Source: JBEKHI01 sp050012355
GTDB taxonomy: Bacteria > Actinomycetota > Actinomycetes > Streptosporangiales > Streptosporangiaceae
Reading direction: 5' to 3'
Length of the DNA stretch: 6,880 bases
Assembly: GCA_050012355.1 (NCBI GenBank)
Contig: JBEKHI010000425.1
Coordinates: 1-6,880 of the forward strand
A program made the translations under genes and the position numbers. Shown piece by piece: positions 1 through 6,583 of the stretch (positions are counted from its first letter, which is position 1; every line of letters starts with the position of its first letter). The notes under the pieces are model-generated. The model did not search any database, had not been told where the DNA came from, and saw nothing but the letters and a program-made list of their open reading frames with translations.

Positions 1-12
1 AGCCTGTACGCC

Positions 13-507
13 ATGGCAAGCGACTCCAGCTTCGACATCGTGAGCAAACTCGATCACCAGGAGATCGACAACGCGATCAACCAAGCTTCCAGGGAGATCT
101 CCACCAGGTTCGACTTCAAGGGCGTCGGCGCCTCGGTCGCCTGGTCCGGCGATACCGCGATCGCGATCGCGGCCAATTCCGAGGAGCGGGCCAAGGCAGT
201 CCTTGACCTGCTCAAGGACAAGCTGGTCAAGCGTTCGGTCTCGTTGAAGGTCCTCGACGCCGGAGAGCCGAAGGTCTCGGGCAAGGAATACAGGCTCAGC
301 GTGGACCTCAAAGAGGGCATCACCCAGGAGAACGCCAAGAAGATCGCGAAGATCATCCGTGATGATGGCCCTAGCGGAATCAAGGCGCAGGTCCAGGGCG
401 ACGAGCTTCGGGTCACCTCTAAGAAGAAGGATGACCTCCAGTCGGTGATCACGCTGCTAAAGGGCAAAGACTTCGACTTCGCGCTTCAGTTCACCAACTA
501 CCGGTAA
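13..507 (+). CDS. yajQ: YajQ family nucleotide (c-di-GMP)-binding protein
   Basis: This 164-residue protein matches the usual YajQ length (about 160-165) and its conserved blocks from end to end. Visible blocks are SSFDIVSK at residues 5-12, TRFDFKG at 31-37, IKAQVQGDELRVTSKKKDDL at about 123-142 and the terminal LQFTNYR. YajQ proteins are small cytosolic proteins with two ferredoxin-like alpha/beta domains. Some members (Xanthomonas, Pseudomonas) bind cyclic di-GMP and act with a transcription factor, and others have been linked to nucleic acid or phage-protein binding; which applies here is unknown. The ATG at 13 gives the canonical N-terminus. Only 12 bases precede it in the window and no Shine-Dalgarno sequence is seen in them. 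The gene converges on the M48 protease gene, with a repeat pair between them. The family assignment is very secure and the molecular role is not. Confidence 0.96.
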   Translation: MASDSSFDIVSKLDHQEIDNAINQASREISTRFDFKGVGASVAWSGDTAIAIAANSEERAKAVLDLLKDKLVKRSVSLKVLDAGEPKVSGKEYRLSVDLKEGITQENAKKIAKIIRDDGPSGIKAQVQGDELRVTSKKKDDLQSVITLLKGKDFDFALQFTNYR

Positions 508-562
508 CCCATCGATGGCCCATCGCTGGGGCTAGGGCGCCATCGATGGCCCATCGCTGGGG
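508..562. repeat. Two direct copies of a GC-rich 23-bp repeat between convergent genes
   Basis: The same 23 bases occur at 509-531 and 540-562, separated by 8 bases (period 31). Each copy consists of a 10-bp palindrome CCATCGATGG followed by CCCATCGCTGGGG, which can itself fold as a short hairpin (CCCA, loop TCGC, TGGG). The array fills most of the 72-bp gap between the stop codons of yajQ and the protease gene. It could therefore act as a bidirectional terminator, but no T-tract follows. The 16-mer CCCATCGCTGGGGCTA (519-534) recurs in inverted orientation near 6515-6530, so this is a member of a dispersed repeat family and not just a local duplication. Confidence 0.85.
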
Positions 563-579
563 TCGGGATGAGCAGGGCC

Positions 580-1365
580 TCAGCGGGGGTAGCCGGCTAG
601 GGACTCTAGGCGGCGGAGGCGTTCGCCCGCGGGCGGATGCGTGTCGAACAGCCGCGCCAGTCCCTCGGCCGCGAACGGGTCGACGATCAGCAGGTGGGCG
701 GTCGCGGCGAGCCGCCCGTCAAACGGGGCGGGCGCCGAGCGGGCGCCCAGCTCGATCTTGCGAAGCGCCGAGGCTAGCGACAGCGGCGAGCCGACCAGCA
801 GCGCGCCGTCGGTGTCGGCCTCGAACTCCCGGGACGGGTACACGACCGTCCTGACCACCAGGGCCGCGAGCGGGGCGAGAGCCGGGCCGGGCCAGAGCAA
901 CACCGACGCCACCAGCGCGGGCATCGTGGACAGCACCATGTCCCCTCGCCGGATATGAGCTAGCTCGTGCCCGATCACGGCGCGAAGCTCTTCCGGCGAG
1001 AGCACGGCGAGCAGTCCCTCAGTCACGCAAAGCGCCGCGGTGCGCACGGTGCAGCCGACCACCAGAGAATTGGGCTGCGGTGACGGGGACACGAACAACC
1101 GGGGCACGGGCACCCGCGCCTCGGTCGACAGCTCCCGCACCAGACGGAACAGCGCAGGCCGCTCAACCTCGGTTACCGGGCGGGCACCCAGGGCAATCAG
1201 CACCACTCGTTCTGCGAAAAAATACGCCAGCCACCACGCGGCGATCAGCAGCGAACAGGCCCCGGCCAGTCCGGCGGTTCCTGCCAGCGCCCAGCCGGCC
1301 GTGAGGACCGCGGCAGCTAGGCCGCCTGACACGAGCGCGGCCGCCAGCGAACCGTTCCGGCGCAT
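580..1365 (-). CDS. M48 family (HtpX-like) membrane zinc metalloprotease
   Basis: The 261-residue product carries the zinc-protease motif HELAH at residues 133-137 and the downstream SREFEAD block (178-184) that supplies the third zinc ligand in M48 peptidases. It ends with DTHPPAGERLRRLESLA, the typical HtpX C-terminal block. Two hydrophobic segments at the N-terminus (about 8-29 and 32-60) and a hydrophobic stretch at about 143-176 suggest an integral membrane protein with a cytoplasmic active site, as in HtpX. The family degrades misfolded membrane proteins. I chose the ATG at 1365 (MRRNGS..., the classic HtpX N-terminus), preceded by GGGAGG about 9 bases upstream. An in-frame ATG at 1437 would add 24 residues unlike the family. 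At 261 residues it is somewhat shorter than typical HtpX (280-295), so it may be a paralogue and not the stress-induced HtpX; I give no symbol. It is divergent from korAB and convergent with yajQ. Confidence 0.93.
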   Translation of the reverse strand: MRRNGSLAAALVSGGLAAAVLTAGWALAGTAGLAGACSLLIAAWWLAYFFAERVVLIALGARPVTEVERPALFRLVRELSTEARVPVPRLFVSPSPQPNSLVVGCTVRTAALCVTEGLLAVLSPEELRAVIGHELAHIRRGDMVLSTMPALVASVLLWPGPALAPLAALVVRTVVYPSREFEADTDGALLVGSPLSLASALRKIELGARSAPAPFDGRLAATAHLLIVDPFAAEGLARLFDTHPPAGERLRRLESLAGYPR

Positions 1366-1446
1366 CGCCTCGGCCCTCCCAACTCCGTGCCTCAGCGGCC
1401 ATCCATCACGAATAGCAACGAGCGACCAACCATGCACGTTCCGGAA

Positions 1447-1475
1447 ATCTTACGAGGACATGACGGGGCTGGCCA
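1447..1475 (-). promoter_or_regulatory. Candidate promoter for the M48 protease gene
   Basis: Read on the minus strand, TGGCCA (1475-1470; four of six matches to TTGACA) is followed after 17 bases by TAAGAT (1452-1447; fits TANNNT). It would give a leader of roughly 75 bases before the ATG at 1365. This is pattern matching only and remains weak. Confidence 0.25.
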
Positions 1476-1535
1476 TGGTCATCAACATCACGTACACCAA
1501 GGTCACGAGGGGCATACTCGGTACCCGTGTCGGCG

Positions 1536-1541
1536 TAGAAT
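1536..1541 (+). promoter_or_regulatory. Candidate -10 element for korAB
   Basis: TAGAAT at 1536-1541 is a good match to the actinobacterial housekeeping -10 hexamer. It lies about 75 bases upstream of the korA GTG, in the 251-bp divergent intergenic region. No convincing -35 is found 16-19 bases upstream (the best is CATACT), so any promoter here would rely on the -10 or an activator. A second TANNNT, TAACGT, lies at 1543-1548. Confidence 0.35.
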
Positions 1542-1616
1542 CTAACGTAGTCCGAACTCGACGTACGGCGAAGATCAGAACGGCGAGCCGCCACGTCTAG
1601 AGGAGGTCCTAGCACC

Positions 1617-3458
1617 GTGACCAAACAGGTCCGCAAGCTTGATCACGTCATCATCAGGTTCGCGGGCGACTCTGGTGATGGCATGCAGTTGGCCGGCGAC
1701 AGGTTCACCCAGGAGACCGCGATCTTCGGGAACGACCTGTCGACGCTGCCCAACTTCCCGGCGGAAATCCGCGCTCCCGCGGGAACGCTGCCGGGCGTGT
1801 CGAGCTTCCAGCTGCATTTCGCCGACCATGATATCTTGACGCCCGGGGACGCCCCCGACGTCCTCGTCGCGATGAACCCAGCGGCGCTGCTGGCAAACCT
1901 CAAGGATCTGCCACGCGGCGCCGACCTGATCGTCAACACCGACGAATTCACGAAGCGCAACCTGTCCAAGGTCGGCTACGAGTCCAGCCCGCTCGAGGAC
2001 ACCTCGCTCGAACCTTGGCACGTGCACGCCGTGCCGATCACCTCGCTGACGGTGAAAGCGCTGGACGGCTTCGAGATCACCCGCAAGGACGCCGAACGCG
2101 CTAAGAACATGTTCGCGCTCGGCAAGCTTTCCTGGCTGTACGGCCGTCCCGCCGAGTCGACACTGAGCTTCCTTGAGAGCAAGTTCGCCAGGAAGCCCGA
2201 GATCATGAAGGCCAACGTGGCGGCCTTCAACGCGGGCTGGAACTTCGGCGAGACGACGGAGGCCTTCTCTGTCCGGTACGAGATCGCCCCGGCGGCACTG
2301 CCGAGCGGAACCTACCGGAACATCACCGGCAACCTCGCGCTGGCTTACGGCCTGATCGCTGCCTCGAAGCTATCCGGGCTGCCGCTGTTCCTCGGGTCCT
2401 ACCCGATCACCCCGGCCTCCGACGTGCTGCACGAGCTAGCCAAGCACAAGCGTTTCGGGGTCAGGACGTTCCAGGCCGAGGACGAGATCGCCGCCGTTGG
2501 CGCCTCGCTGGGAGCTTCTTTCGGCGGGTCGCTGGCCGTCACGAGCACCTCCGGCCCTGGCATGGCGCTCAAGGCGGAGACCGTGGGCCTAGCTGTCTCG
2601 GTCGAACTGCCGCTGATCGTCTGTGACGTCCAGCGCGCCGGTCCGTCCACCGGCATGCCGACCAAGACCGAGCAGGCCGACCTCCTGATGGCCCTGTACG
2701 GACGAAACGGCGAATCCCCCATCCCGGTCATCGCCCCGGCCTCCCCTTCGGACTGCTTCTACGCGGCGATCGAGGCGGCCCGGTTCGCCCTCACCTACCG
2801 GACGCCCGTGATCCTGCTGTCCGACGGTTATCTGGCCAACGGCTCCGAGCCGTGGCAGATCCCGGACCCCGCCGACTTGCCCGCCATCCCGGTCGAATTC
2901 GCGACCCCCGATGGCGACACCTTCCAGCCGTTCAAGCGGGACCCGGAAACCCTCGCCCGGCCGTGGGCGCTGCCAGGTACCCCAGGCCTTGAGCACCGGA
3001 TCGGCGGGATCGAGAAGGCCGACGTCGCCGGGACGATCTCCTACGATCCGGATAACCACGACCTGATGGTCCGCACCCGGCAGGCGAAGATCGACGGCAT
3101 CGCCCGTTCGATCCCGCCGCTTGAGGTCGACGACCCGGACGGCACGGCAAAGGTCCTCGTCCTCGGATGGGGATCCACCTACGGGTCGATCGGTGCCGCC
3201 GCCCGCCTGGTGCGCCGCAACGGACACGAGGTCGCGCAGGCACACCTGCGGCACCTCAACCCGTTCCCGTCGAATCTCGGCGATGTACTACGCAGCTATG
3301 ACAAGGTGCTCGTGCCTGAGATCAACCTCGGCCAGCTCGCGCTGCTGCTGCGCGGCCGTTACCTGGTCGACGTGATCTCCTACAACAAGGTTCGCGGCCT
3401 CCCATTCCGCGCGGCGGAGCTCGCCGAAGCCATCGAAGAGGTGATCGGCTCATGCTGA
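1617..3458 (+). CDS. korA: 2-oxoacid:ferredoxin oxidoreductase, fused gamma/alpha subunit
   Basis: The 613-residue protein is a fusion of the gamma and alpha parts of a 2-oxoacid:ferredoxin oxidoreductase. Residues about 12-210 form the gamma domain, opening with IIRFAGDSGDGMQLAGDRFT. Residues about 235-430 form the pyrimidine-binding alpha domain, with YPITPASD at 262-269, AEDE at 287-290, TSGPGM at 311-316 and a QRAGPSTGMPTKTEQ block at 339-353. Residues about 510-605 form the C-terminal transketolase-like domain. Together with KorB it converts a 2-oxoacid plus CoA to acyl-CoA, CO2 and reduced ferredoxin in the cytosol. Close similarity to actinobacterial KorA favours 2-oxoglutarate, hence a ferredoxin-linked TCA step, but substrate cannot be proven from sequence. 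The start is the GTG at 1617, ten bases after AGAGGAGGT (1599-1607). It lacks the roughly 30-residue N-terminal extension of Streptomyces homologues. The 3' end overlaps korB by 7 bases. Confidence 0.95.
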   Translation: MTKQVRKLDHVIIRFAGDSGDGMQLAGDRFTQETAIFGNDLSTLPNFPAEIRAPAGTLPGVSSFQLHFADHDILTPGDAPDVLVAMNPAALLANLKDLPRGADLIVNTDEFTKRNLSKVGYESSPLEDTSLEPWHVHAVPITSLTVKALDGFEITRKDAERAKNMFALGKLSWLYGRPAESTLSFLESKFARKPEIMKANVAAFNAGWNFGETTEAFSVRYEIAPAALPSGTYRNITGNLALAYGLIAASKLSGLPLFLGSYPITPASDVLHELAKHKRFGVRTFQAEDEIAAVGASLGASFGGSLAVTSTSGPGMALKAETVGLAVSVELPLIVCDVQRAGPSTGMPTKTEQADLLMALYGRNGESPIPVIAPASPSDCFYAAIEAARFALTYRTPVILLSDGYLANGSEPWQIPDPADLPAIPVEFATPDGDTFQPFKRDPETLARPWALPGTPGLEHRIGGIEKADVAGTISYDPDNHDLMVRTRQAKIDGIARSIPPLEVDDPDGTAKVLVLGWGSTYGSIGAAARLVRRNGHEVAQAHLRHLNPFPSNLGDVLRSYDKVLVPEINLGQLALLLRGRYLVDVISYNKVRGLPFRAAELAEAIEEVIGSC

Positions 3459-4498
3459 GCGAAGAGAGCAACGGACACCGGCTGCTGTCGCTGACAAACG
3501 TCCCGCACAAGGCGGGCCTGGCTACCAAGGACTTCAAGTCCGATCAAGAGGTGCGCTGGTGCCCAGGTTGCGGTGACTACGCGATCCTGGCGGCCTTCCA
3601 GGCCTTCCTGCCCCAGCTGGAGGTGCCGCGGGAGAACGTGGTCGTGGTCTCCGGGATCGGCTGTTCCTCCCGGTTGCCGTACTACGTCAACTCCTATGGC
3701 ATGCACTCGATCCACGGCCGCGCCCCGGCTATCGCAAGCGGCCTGGCCGCTTCCCGGCCCGATCTGTCGGTCTGGGTGATCACTGGCGACGGCGACGCGC
3801 TGTCCATCGGCGGCAACCACCTTATCCACGCGCTGCGACGCAACGTGAACATCAAGGTGCTGCTGTTCAACAACCGCATCTACGGGCTTACCAAGGGCCA
3901 GTACTCACCGACCTCCGAGCAAGGCAAGGTCACCAAGTCAACGCCGTTCGGGTCGCTGGATCACCCCTTCAACCCGGTGTCACTGGCGCTGGGCGCGGAG
4001 GCGAGTTTCGTCGCCCGCAGCGTCGACTCGGACAGGAAGCACCTCACGTCGGTGCTCAAGGCGGCAGCCGACCATCGCGGATCGGCCCTCATCGAGATCT
4101 TCCAGAACTGCCCGATCTTCAATGACGACGCGTTCGCGCCGGTCAAGGAGGCCGGACACCCAGGTCTGATCAGGCTCATGGACGGCGAGCCGGTCCGGTT
4201 CGGTCCTGACGGTTCACTCGGGCTCCGGTTCGGACCGTACGGTGCGCTTGAGCCGGTGCCCGCCGCTGAGGCCACCGTGACGCACGACGTCTCTGTCCCG
4301 GATCCGTCCTACGCGTTCGCGCTGTCCCGGCTGGACTCGGCCGGGTTCGAGCACACGCCGATCGGCGTGTTCCGCTCCGTCCCCCGCCCGGCCTACGACG
4401 ACCTGATGGCCGCTCAGATCGAGGACGCCCGCCAGCGTTCAGGCGACGGCGACCTCGGCGACCTGCTGCGCGGCTCCGATAACTGGCAGGTCGGCTGA
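3452..4498 (+). CDS. korB: 2-oxoacid:ferredoxin oxidoreductase, beta (TPP-binding) subunit
   Basis: The 348-residue protein is the catalytic thiamine-diphosphate subunit partnering KorA. The TPP/Mg motif begins at GDGD (112-115) and ends at NN (140-141), followed by IYGLTKGQY (143-151), a hallmark of the family. Four cysteines expected to hold one [4Fe-4S] cluster are present: Cys37 and Cys40 in WCPGCG, Cys71 in SGIGC, and Cys220 in FQNC. No separate ferredoxin-like delta subunit is fused or encoded nearby, so electrons must go to a ferredoxin made elsewhere. The ATG at 3452 lies inside the end of korA (overlap ATGCTGA, 7 bases) with GAGG at 3438-3441, ten bases before it, so translational coupling in a korAB operon is very likely. 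The residues after about 230 form the usual C-terminal extension of the actinobacterial form. Confidence 0.96.
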   Translation: MLSEESNGHRLLSLTNVPHKAGLATKDFKSDQEVRWCPGCGDYAILAAFQAFLPQLEVPRENVVVVSGIGCSSRLPYYVNSYGMHSIHGRAPAIASGLAASRPDLSVWVITGDGDALSIGGNHLIHALRRNVNIKVLLFNNRIYGLTKGQYSPTSEQGKVTKSTPFGSLDHPFNPVSLALGAEASFVARSVDSDRKHLTSVLKAAADHRGSALIEIFQNCPIFNDDAFAPVKEAGHPGLIRLMDGEPVRFGPDGSLGLRFGPYGALEPVPAAEATVTHDVSVPDPSYAFALSRLDSAGFEHTPIGVFRSVPRPAYDDLMAAQIEDARQRSGDGDLGDLLRGSDNWQVG

Positions 4499-4507
4499 GT
4501 TTCCGCT

Positions 4508-4542
4508 CGTAAGGATGCCTCGTGAACGGGGACATCCTTACG
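4508..4542. terminator. Perfect 10-bp inverted repeat between convergent korB and transporter genes
   Basis: CGTAAGGATG (4508-4517) pairs exactly with CATCCTTACG (4533-4542) across a 15-base loop. It sits in the 84-base gap between the korB stop (4498) and the transporter stop (4583), where a bidirectional terminator is expected. There is no T-run after the stem on either strand, which is common for actinobacterial terminators, so function is inferred from position and symmetry. Confidence 0.6.
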
Positions 4543-4582
4543 TGGAGCCCTTCCTCGGCGGGTACTTCAGGCCGCCCCGCTG

Positions 4583-5950
4583 CTAAGGCTTGGCAGGCGC
4601 GAACTCTCGCCGGGACTCGGGCGCCGCGGCGGCGAGCACCTCCTCGGCGGCGGCCACCACGTCGTCCTCACCGGAGATCTCCTCGAGCGAGCGTCCGGCG
4701 GGCTCCGGAAGTACCAGCGTGAGCAGCGCGCCGACCAGTGACAAGCCGGCGGTCAGCGTCAGCGTGCCGCGCAGGCCGAGTCCCGATTCGATCACCGGGA
4801 ACAGGAACACCCCGAGGAACGCGCCGAACTTCGCGACCCCAGCCGAGATGCCATGGCTGGTCGCCCGCATCGAGACGGGGAAGAGCTCGGACGGCAGCAC
4901 GAAGGTCGTCGTGTTCGGGCCGAATTCGGCGAAGAAGTAGCTCACCCCGTAGGCCAGCATGAATGGCACCACCGCGGTGGATACCCCGGGCACCAGCCCG
5001 ATCACCGCGAAGCAGGCCGCCATCATCAAGAAGCCGGTCCACTGCAGCTTGCGGTGGCCGATCTTGTCCAGCCTGGCGATGGCCAGCAGGTACCCCGGCA
5101 CCGCGGCCACCACGAAGATGGCCAGTTGCAACGCGATCTCGCCGGTCAGCGAGGCATGCGGGGATACCAGCCTGAGTATCTCCGGGGTGGAGATGGTGTT
5201 GCCGTAGTAGGCGTAGTCGAAGATGAACCAGGTGCCGGCCGTCCCGGCCAGCAGGATCAGGTTGCGGCGGCTGGTCAGGAACTCCCGCAGGCCAGGCCGC
5301 TGCGCGGGCCGCGCCTGAACGTGCAGCTGGTAGCGCGGAGATTCCGGCATCTTGCTGCGCAGGTACATCACAGCCGCGGCGGGCACGGCGCCGAGGCCGA
5401 GCATGATCCGCCAGGCGACCCCATGGCTGGTGCCCGCGCCGAGCAGGGCCAGCGCGACGAGCGGACCAACGATCAGGCCGGCGGCCTGGGTGGCGAAGAC
5501 CATCGAGACCAGCCTGCCGCGGTCCTTGCGGTTAGCCCATTCGCTCATCAGCACCGCGCTGACCGGGTAGTCCCCGCCAACGCCTACCCCGAGCACGAAC
5601 CGCGACGCCAGCAGGACGCCGAAGTCCGGCGCGACCGAGGACGCCAGGGCACCCACCACCATGATGGCGGCAACCAGCCAGTAAACCCGCTTGCGCCCGA
5701 GGACGTCGGCGACCCGGCCGAATACGAATGCGCCGAGGAAGCTGGCGGCCAGCGTCATGCTGTTGAGCAGGCCAAGCTGACCCGACTCCAGATGCCACTG
5801 TTCCTGGATGAGGGTGGACGCGATCCCGATGATGAACAGGTCGTAGGCGTCGGCGAAAAACCCTGTGCCGGACACAAGCACGGCGCGGAGGTGGAACCTC
5901 CCGAGCTTGGTTTCGTTGAGCGACGTGATCAGGGTCTGGCTCTCGGCCAC
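4583..5950 (-). CDS. MFS transporter, phosphate:H+ symporter (PHS) type
   Basis: The 455-residue product is a 12-helix major facilitator protein of the inner membrane. Motif A is seen as GRVADVLGRKRV at residues 78-89. Family-specific blocks match the PHS group (yeast Pho84, fungal PiPT, plant PHT1): FFADAYDLFIIG (31-42), GGDYPVSAVLMSE (125-137), WFIFDYAYY (241-249) and GPNTTTFVLPSELFP (344-358), followed by a SHGISAGVAKFGA block (365-377). From memory of PiPT, the phosphate contacts Y150, Q177, W320, D324 and Y328 align with Y128, Q155, W241, D245 and Y249 with identical spacing inside each block. The C-terminal tail (about 421-455) is Ala/Glu-rich and cytoplasmic. I chose the GTG at 5950 because AAAGGAG ends four bases before it; an in-frame ATG at 6028 would add 26 residues and overlap the upstream gene. 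Phosphate is the best guess; some bacterial relatives may carry sugars or organic acids. Confidence 0.9.
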   Translation of the reverse strand: MAESQTLITSLNETKLGRFHLRAVLVSGTGFFADAYDLFIIGIASTLIQEQWHLESGQLGLLNSMTLAASFLGAFVFGRVADVLGRKRVYWLVAAIMVVGALASSVAPDFGVLLASRFVLGVGVGGDYPVSAVLMSEWANRKDRGRLVSMVFATQAAGLIVGPLVALALLGAGTSHGVAWRIMLGLGAVPAAAVMYLRSKMPESPRYQLHVQARPAQRPGLREFLTSRRNLILLAGTAGTWFIFDYAYYGNTISTPEILRLVSPHASLTGEIALQLAIFVVAAVPGYLLAIARLDKIGHRKLQWTGFLMMAACFAVIGLVPGVSTAVVPFMLAYGVSYFFAEFGPNTTTFVLPSELFPVSMRATSHGISAGVAKFGAFLGVFLFPVIESGLGLRGTLTLTAGLSLVGALLTLVLPEPAGRSLEEISGEDDVVAAAEEVLAAAAPESRREFAPAKP

Positions 5951-5984
5951 GTGACTCCTTTGAGGCGATCCACAGGGTTTGCCT

Positions 5985-6001
5985 AACGTATGCAACGTAT
6001 G
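5985..6001. promoter_or_regulatory. Tandem AACGTATG repeat upstream of the transporter gene
   Basis: AACGTATG occurs at 5985-5992 and again at 5994-6001 (period 9 bases), about 35-50 bases ahead of the transporter GTG on the minus strand, where it reads CATACGTTGCATACGTT. The position fits an operator or a promoter region (TACGTT fits TANNNT), but no matching -35 is visible and I do not recognise a known regulator's site. Confidence 0.35.
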
Positions 6002-6014
6002 TCTCCTAGGCGTC

Positions 6015-6461
6015 TTATCTCCAAACAAAAAGTGAACGCAGGGTTAACAGGAACCGTGACATGCGTCCCACCCATAAGCCACGCCTCGCGAGCCACTCCT
6101 CGAATTGGCTGGCCGTGAGCACCCTGTCATCCAGCACGGCCCGGTAGATATCCACGCCACGCACGGTGCTGCCGTACTCCGGCCGGGACTCCGGCTCGGA
6201 GTTCCACGAGCCGGTGTCATTACGCAGCGTAACCTGGCGGACCCTCTCGTGGCAGGCCGGCCGCGCGCCCAGCTGGGCGACGGCTTGGGCGACGCCGCCA
6301 TCAAGCTTCGGGCAGATGACCGTGAGGTCAACATCGGGCTTGCTCATCAGCCCGACGCGCACCGACTCGCCGGACGATGCCAGCTCCGTTGCCAGCGCCA
6401 GATCCACGACGGCCGCGTCGGCCTCGGCCTGCAGCGCCGCCTGGCGATTAATTATGTCCAT
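6015..6461 (-). CDS. Shortened nucleotidyltransferase-like protein, probably internally deleted
   Basis: The 148-residue frame resembles an uncharacterised actinobacterial family of about 200-230 residues related to the pol-beta nucleotidyltransferase fold. Visible matches are MDIINRQAALQAEA at the start, GLMSKPDVDLTVICP (37-51, with the DxD aspartates D43 and D45), RVRQVTLRNDTGSWN (73-87), and RPEYGSTVRGVDIYRAVLDD with FEEWLARRG (93-128). From memory, family members have a GS-containing motif just before GLM and about 70 residues, including a WxLDIWFV-like stretch, between the WN and RPEYG blocks. Both are absent here, so catalytic activity is doubtful. The last 20 residues (GLWVGRMSRF onward) look unlike the family. 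Start: ATG at 6461, with AGAGGAG about 11 bases upstream; an ATG at 6515 would run into the repeat. It precedes the transporter gene on the same strand by 64 bases and may be co-transcribed. Confidence 0.55.
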   Translation of the reverse strand: MDIINRQAALQAEADAAVVDLALATELASSGESVRVGLMSKPDVDLTVICPKLDGGVAQAVAQLGARPACHERVRQVTLRNDTGSWNSEPESRPEYGSTVRGVDIYRAVLDDRVLTASQFEEWLARRGLWVGRMSRFLLTLRSLFVWR

Positions 6462-6494
6462 AACGCCGTGACGCTCCTCTGGCCGGGCCCATGA

Positions 6495-6535
6495 ATGTCC
6501 CAGCGATGGTGACATAGCCCCAGCGATGGGACATC
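6495..6535. repeat. Inverted relative of the 508-562 repeat, two tandem cores within a stem
   Basis: CCCAGCGATGG occurs at 6499-6509 and 6519-6529, each followed by GACAT (6511-6515, 6530-6534), making an imperfect tandem repeat of period about 20. The outer edges also form an inverted repeat: ATGTCCCA (6495-6502) pairs with TGGGACAT (6527-6534). The reverse complement of 6515-6535 matches 514-534 at 20 of 21 positions, so the two loci belong to one repeat family in opposite orientations. It lies just upstream of the nucleotidyltransferase-like gene. Its nature (intergenic repeat, mini-transposon or insertion-sequence end) is not decidable from the window. Confidence 0.8.
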
Positions 6536-6583
6536 CATGGGGTCACGCCCTCATCCACGGGCGAAACTGCGAGTGGATCGCCC

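Noticed and set aside
508..562. Possible CRISPR array
   Set aside because: There are only two units with an 8-base spacer, no cas genes, and a relative of the unit occurs elsewhere in the window in inverted orientation. This is a dispersed repeat.
1366..1437. N-terminal extension of the protease to the ATG at 1437
   Set aside because: The extra 24 residues are unlike HtpX N-termini and lack a good ribosome binding site, while the ATG at 1365 has GGGAGG and a typical MRRNG start.
1040..1600. Open frame (186 codons) on the + strand overlapping the protease gene and the intergenic region
   Set aside because: Composition is Thr/Arg/Ser/Ala-rich without motifs, there is no ribosome binding site, and it is antisense to the HELAH-containing protease.
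1575..2027. Open frame (150 codons) on the - strand over the korA start
   Set aside because: It would cover the korA Shine-Dalgarno and gamma domain in antisense, and it shows no family features.
2589..3254. Open frame (221 codons) on the - strand inside korA
   Set aside because: It has low-complexity Arg/Gly/Asp composition and lies wholly opposite a well-conserved KorA region. It is a high-GC shadow frame.
4853..5986. Long open frame (377 codons) on the + strand opposite the transporter gene
   Set aside because: Its translation is rich in R, G, H, Q, E and P with no recognisable domain. It is the antisense shadow of a GC-rich gene whose minus-strand product is a clear MFS protein.
508..6545. 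Composite transposon or genomic island bounded by the inverted repeats
   Set aside because: No transposase, integrase or flanking target duplication is visible, and the enclosed genes have the same GC-rich codon use as yajQ outside. Kept only as a repeat-family finding.
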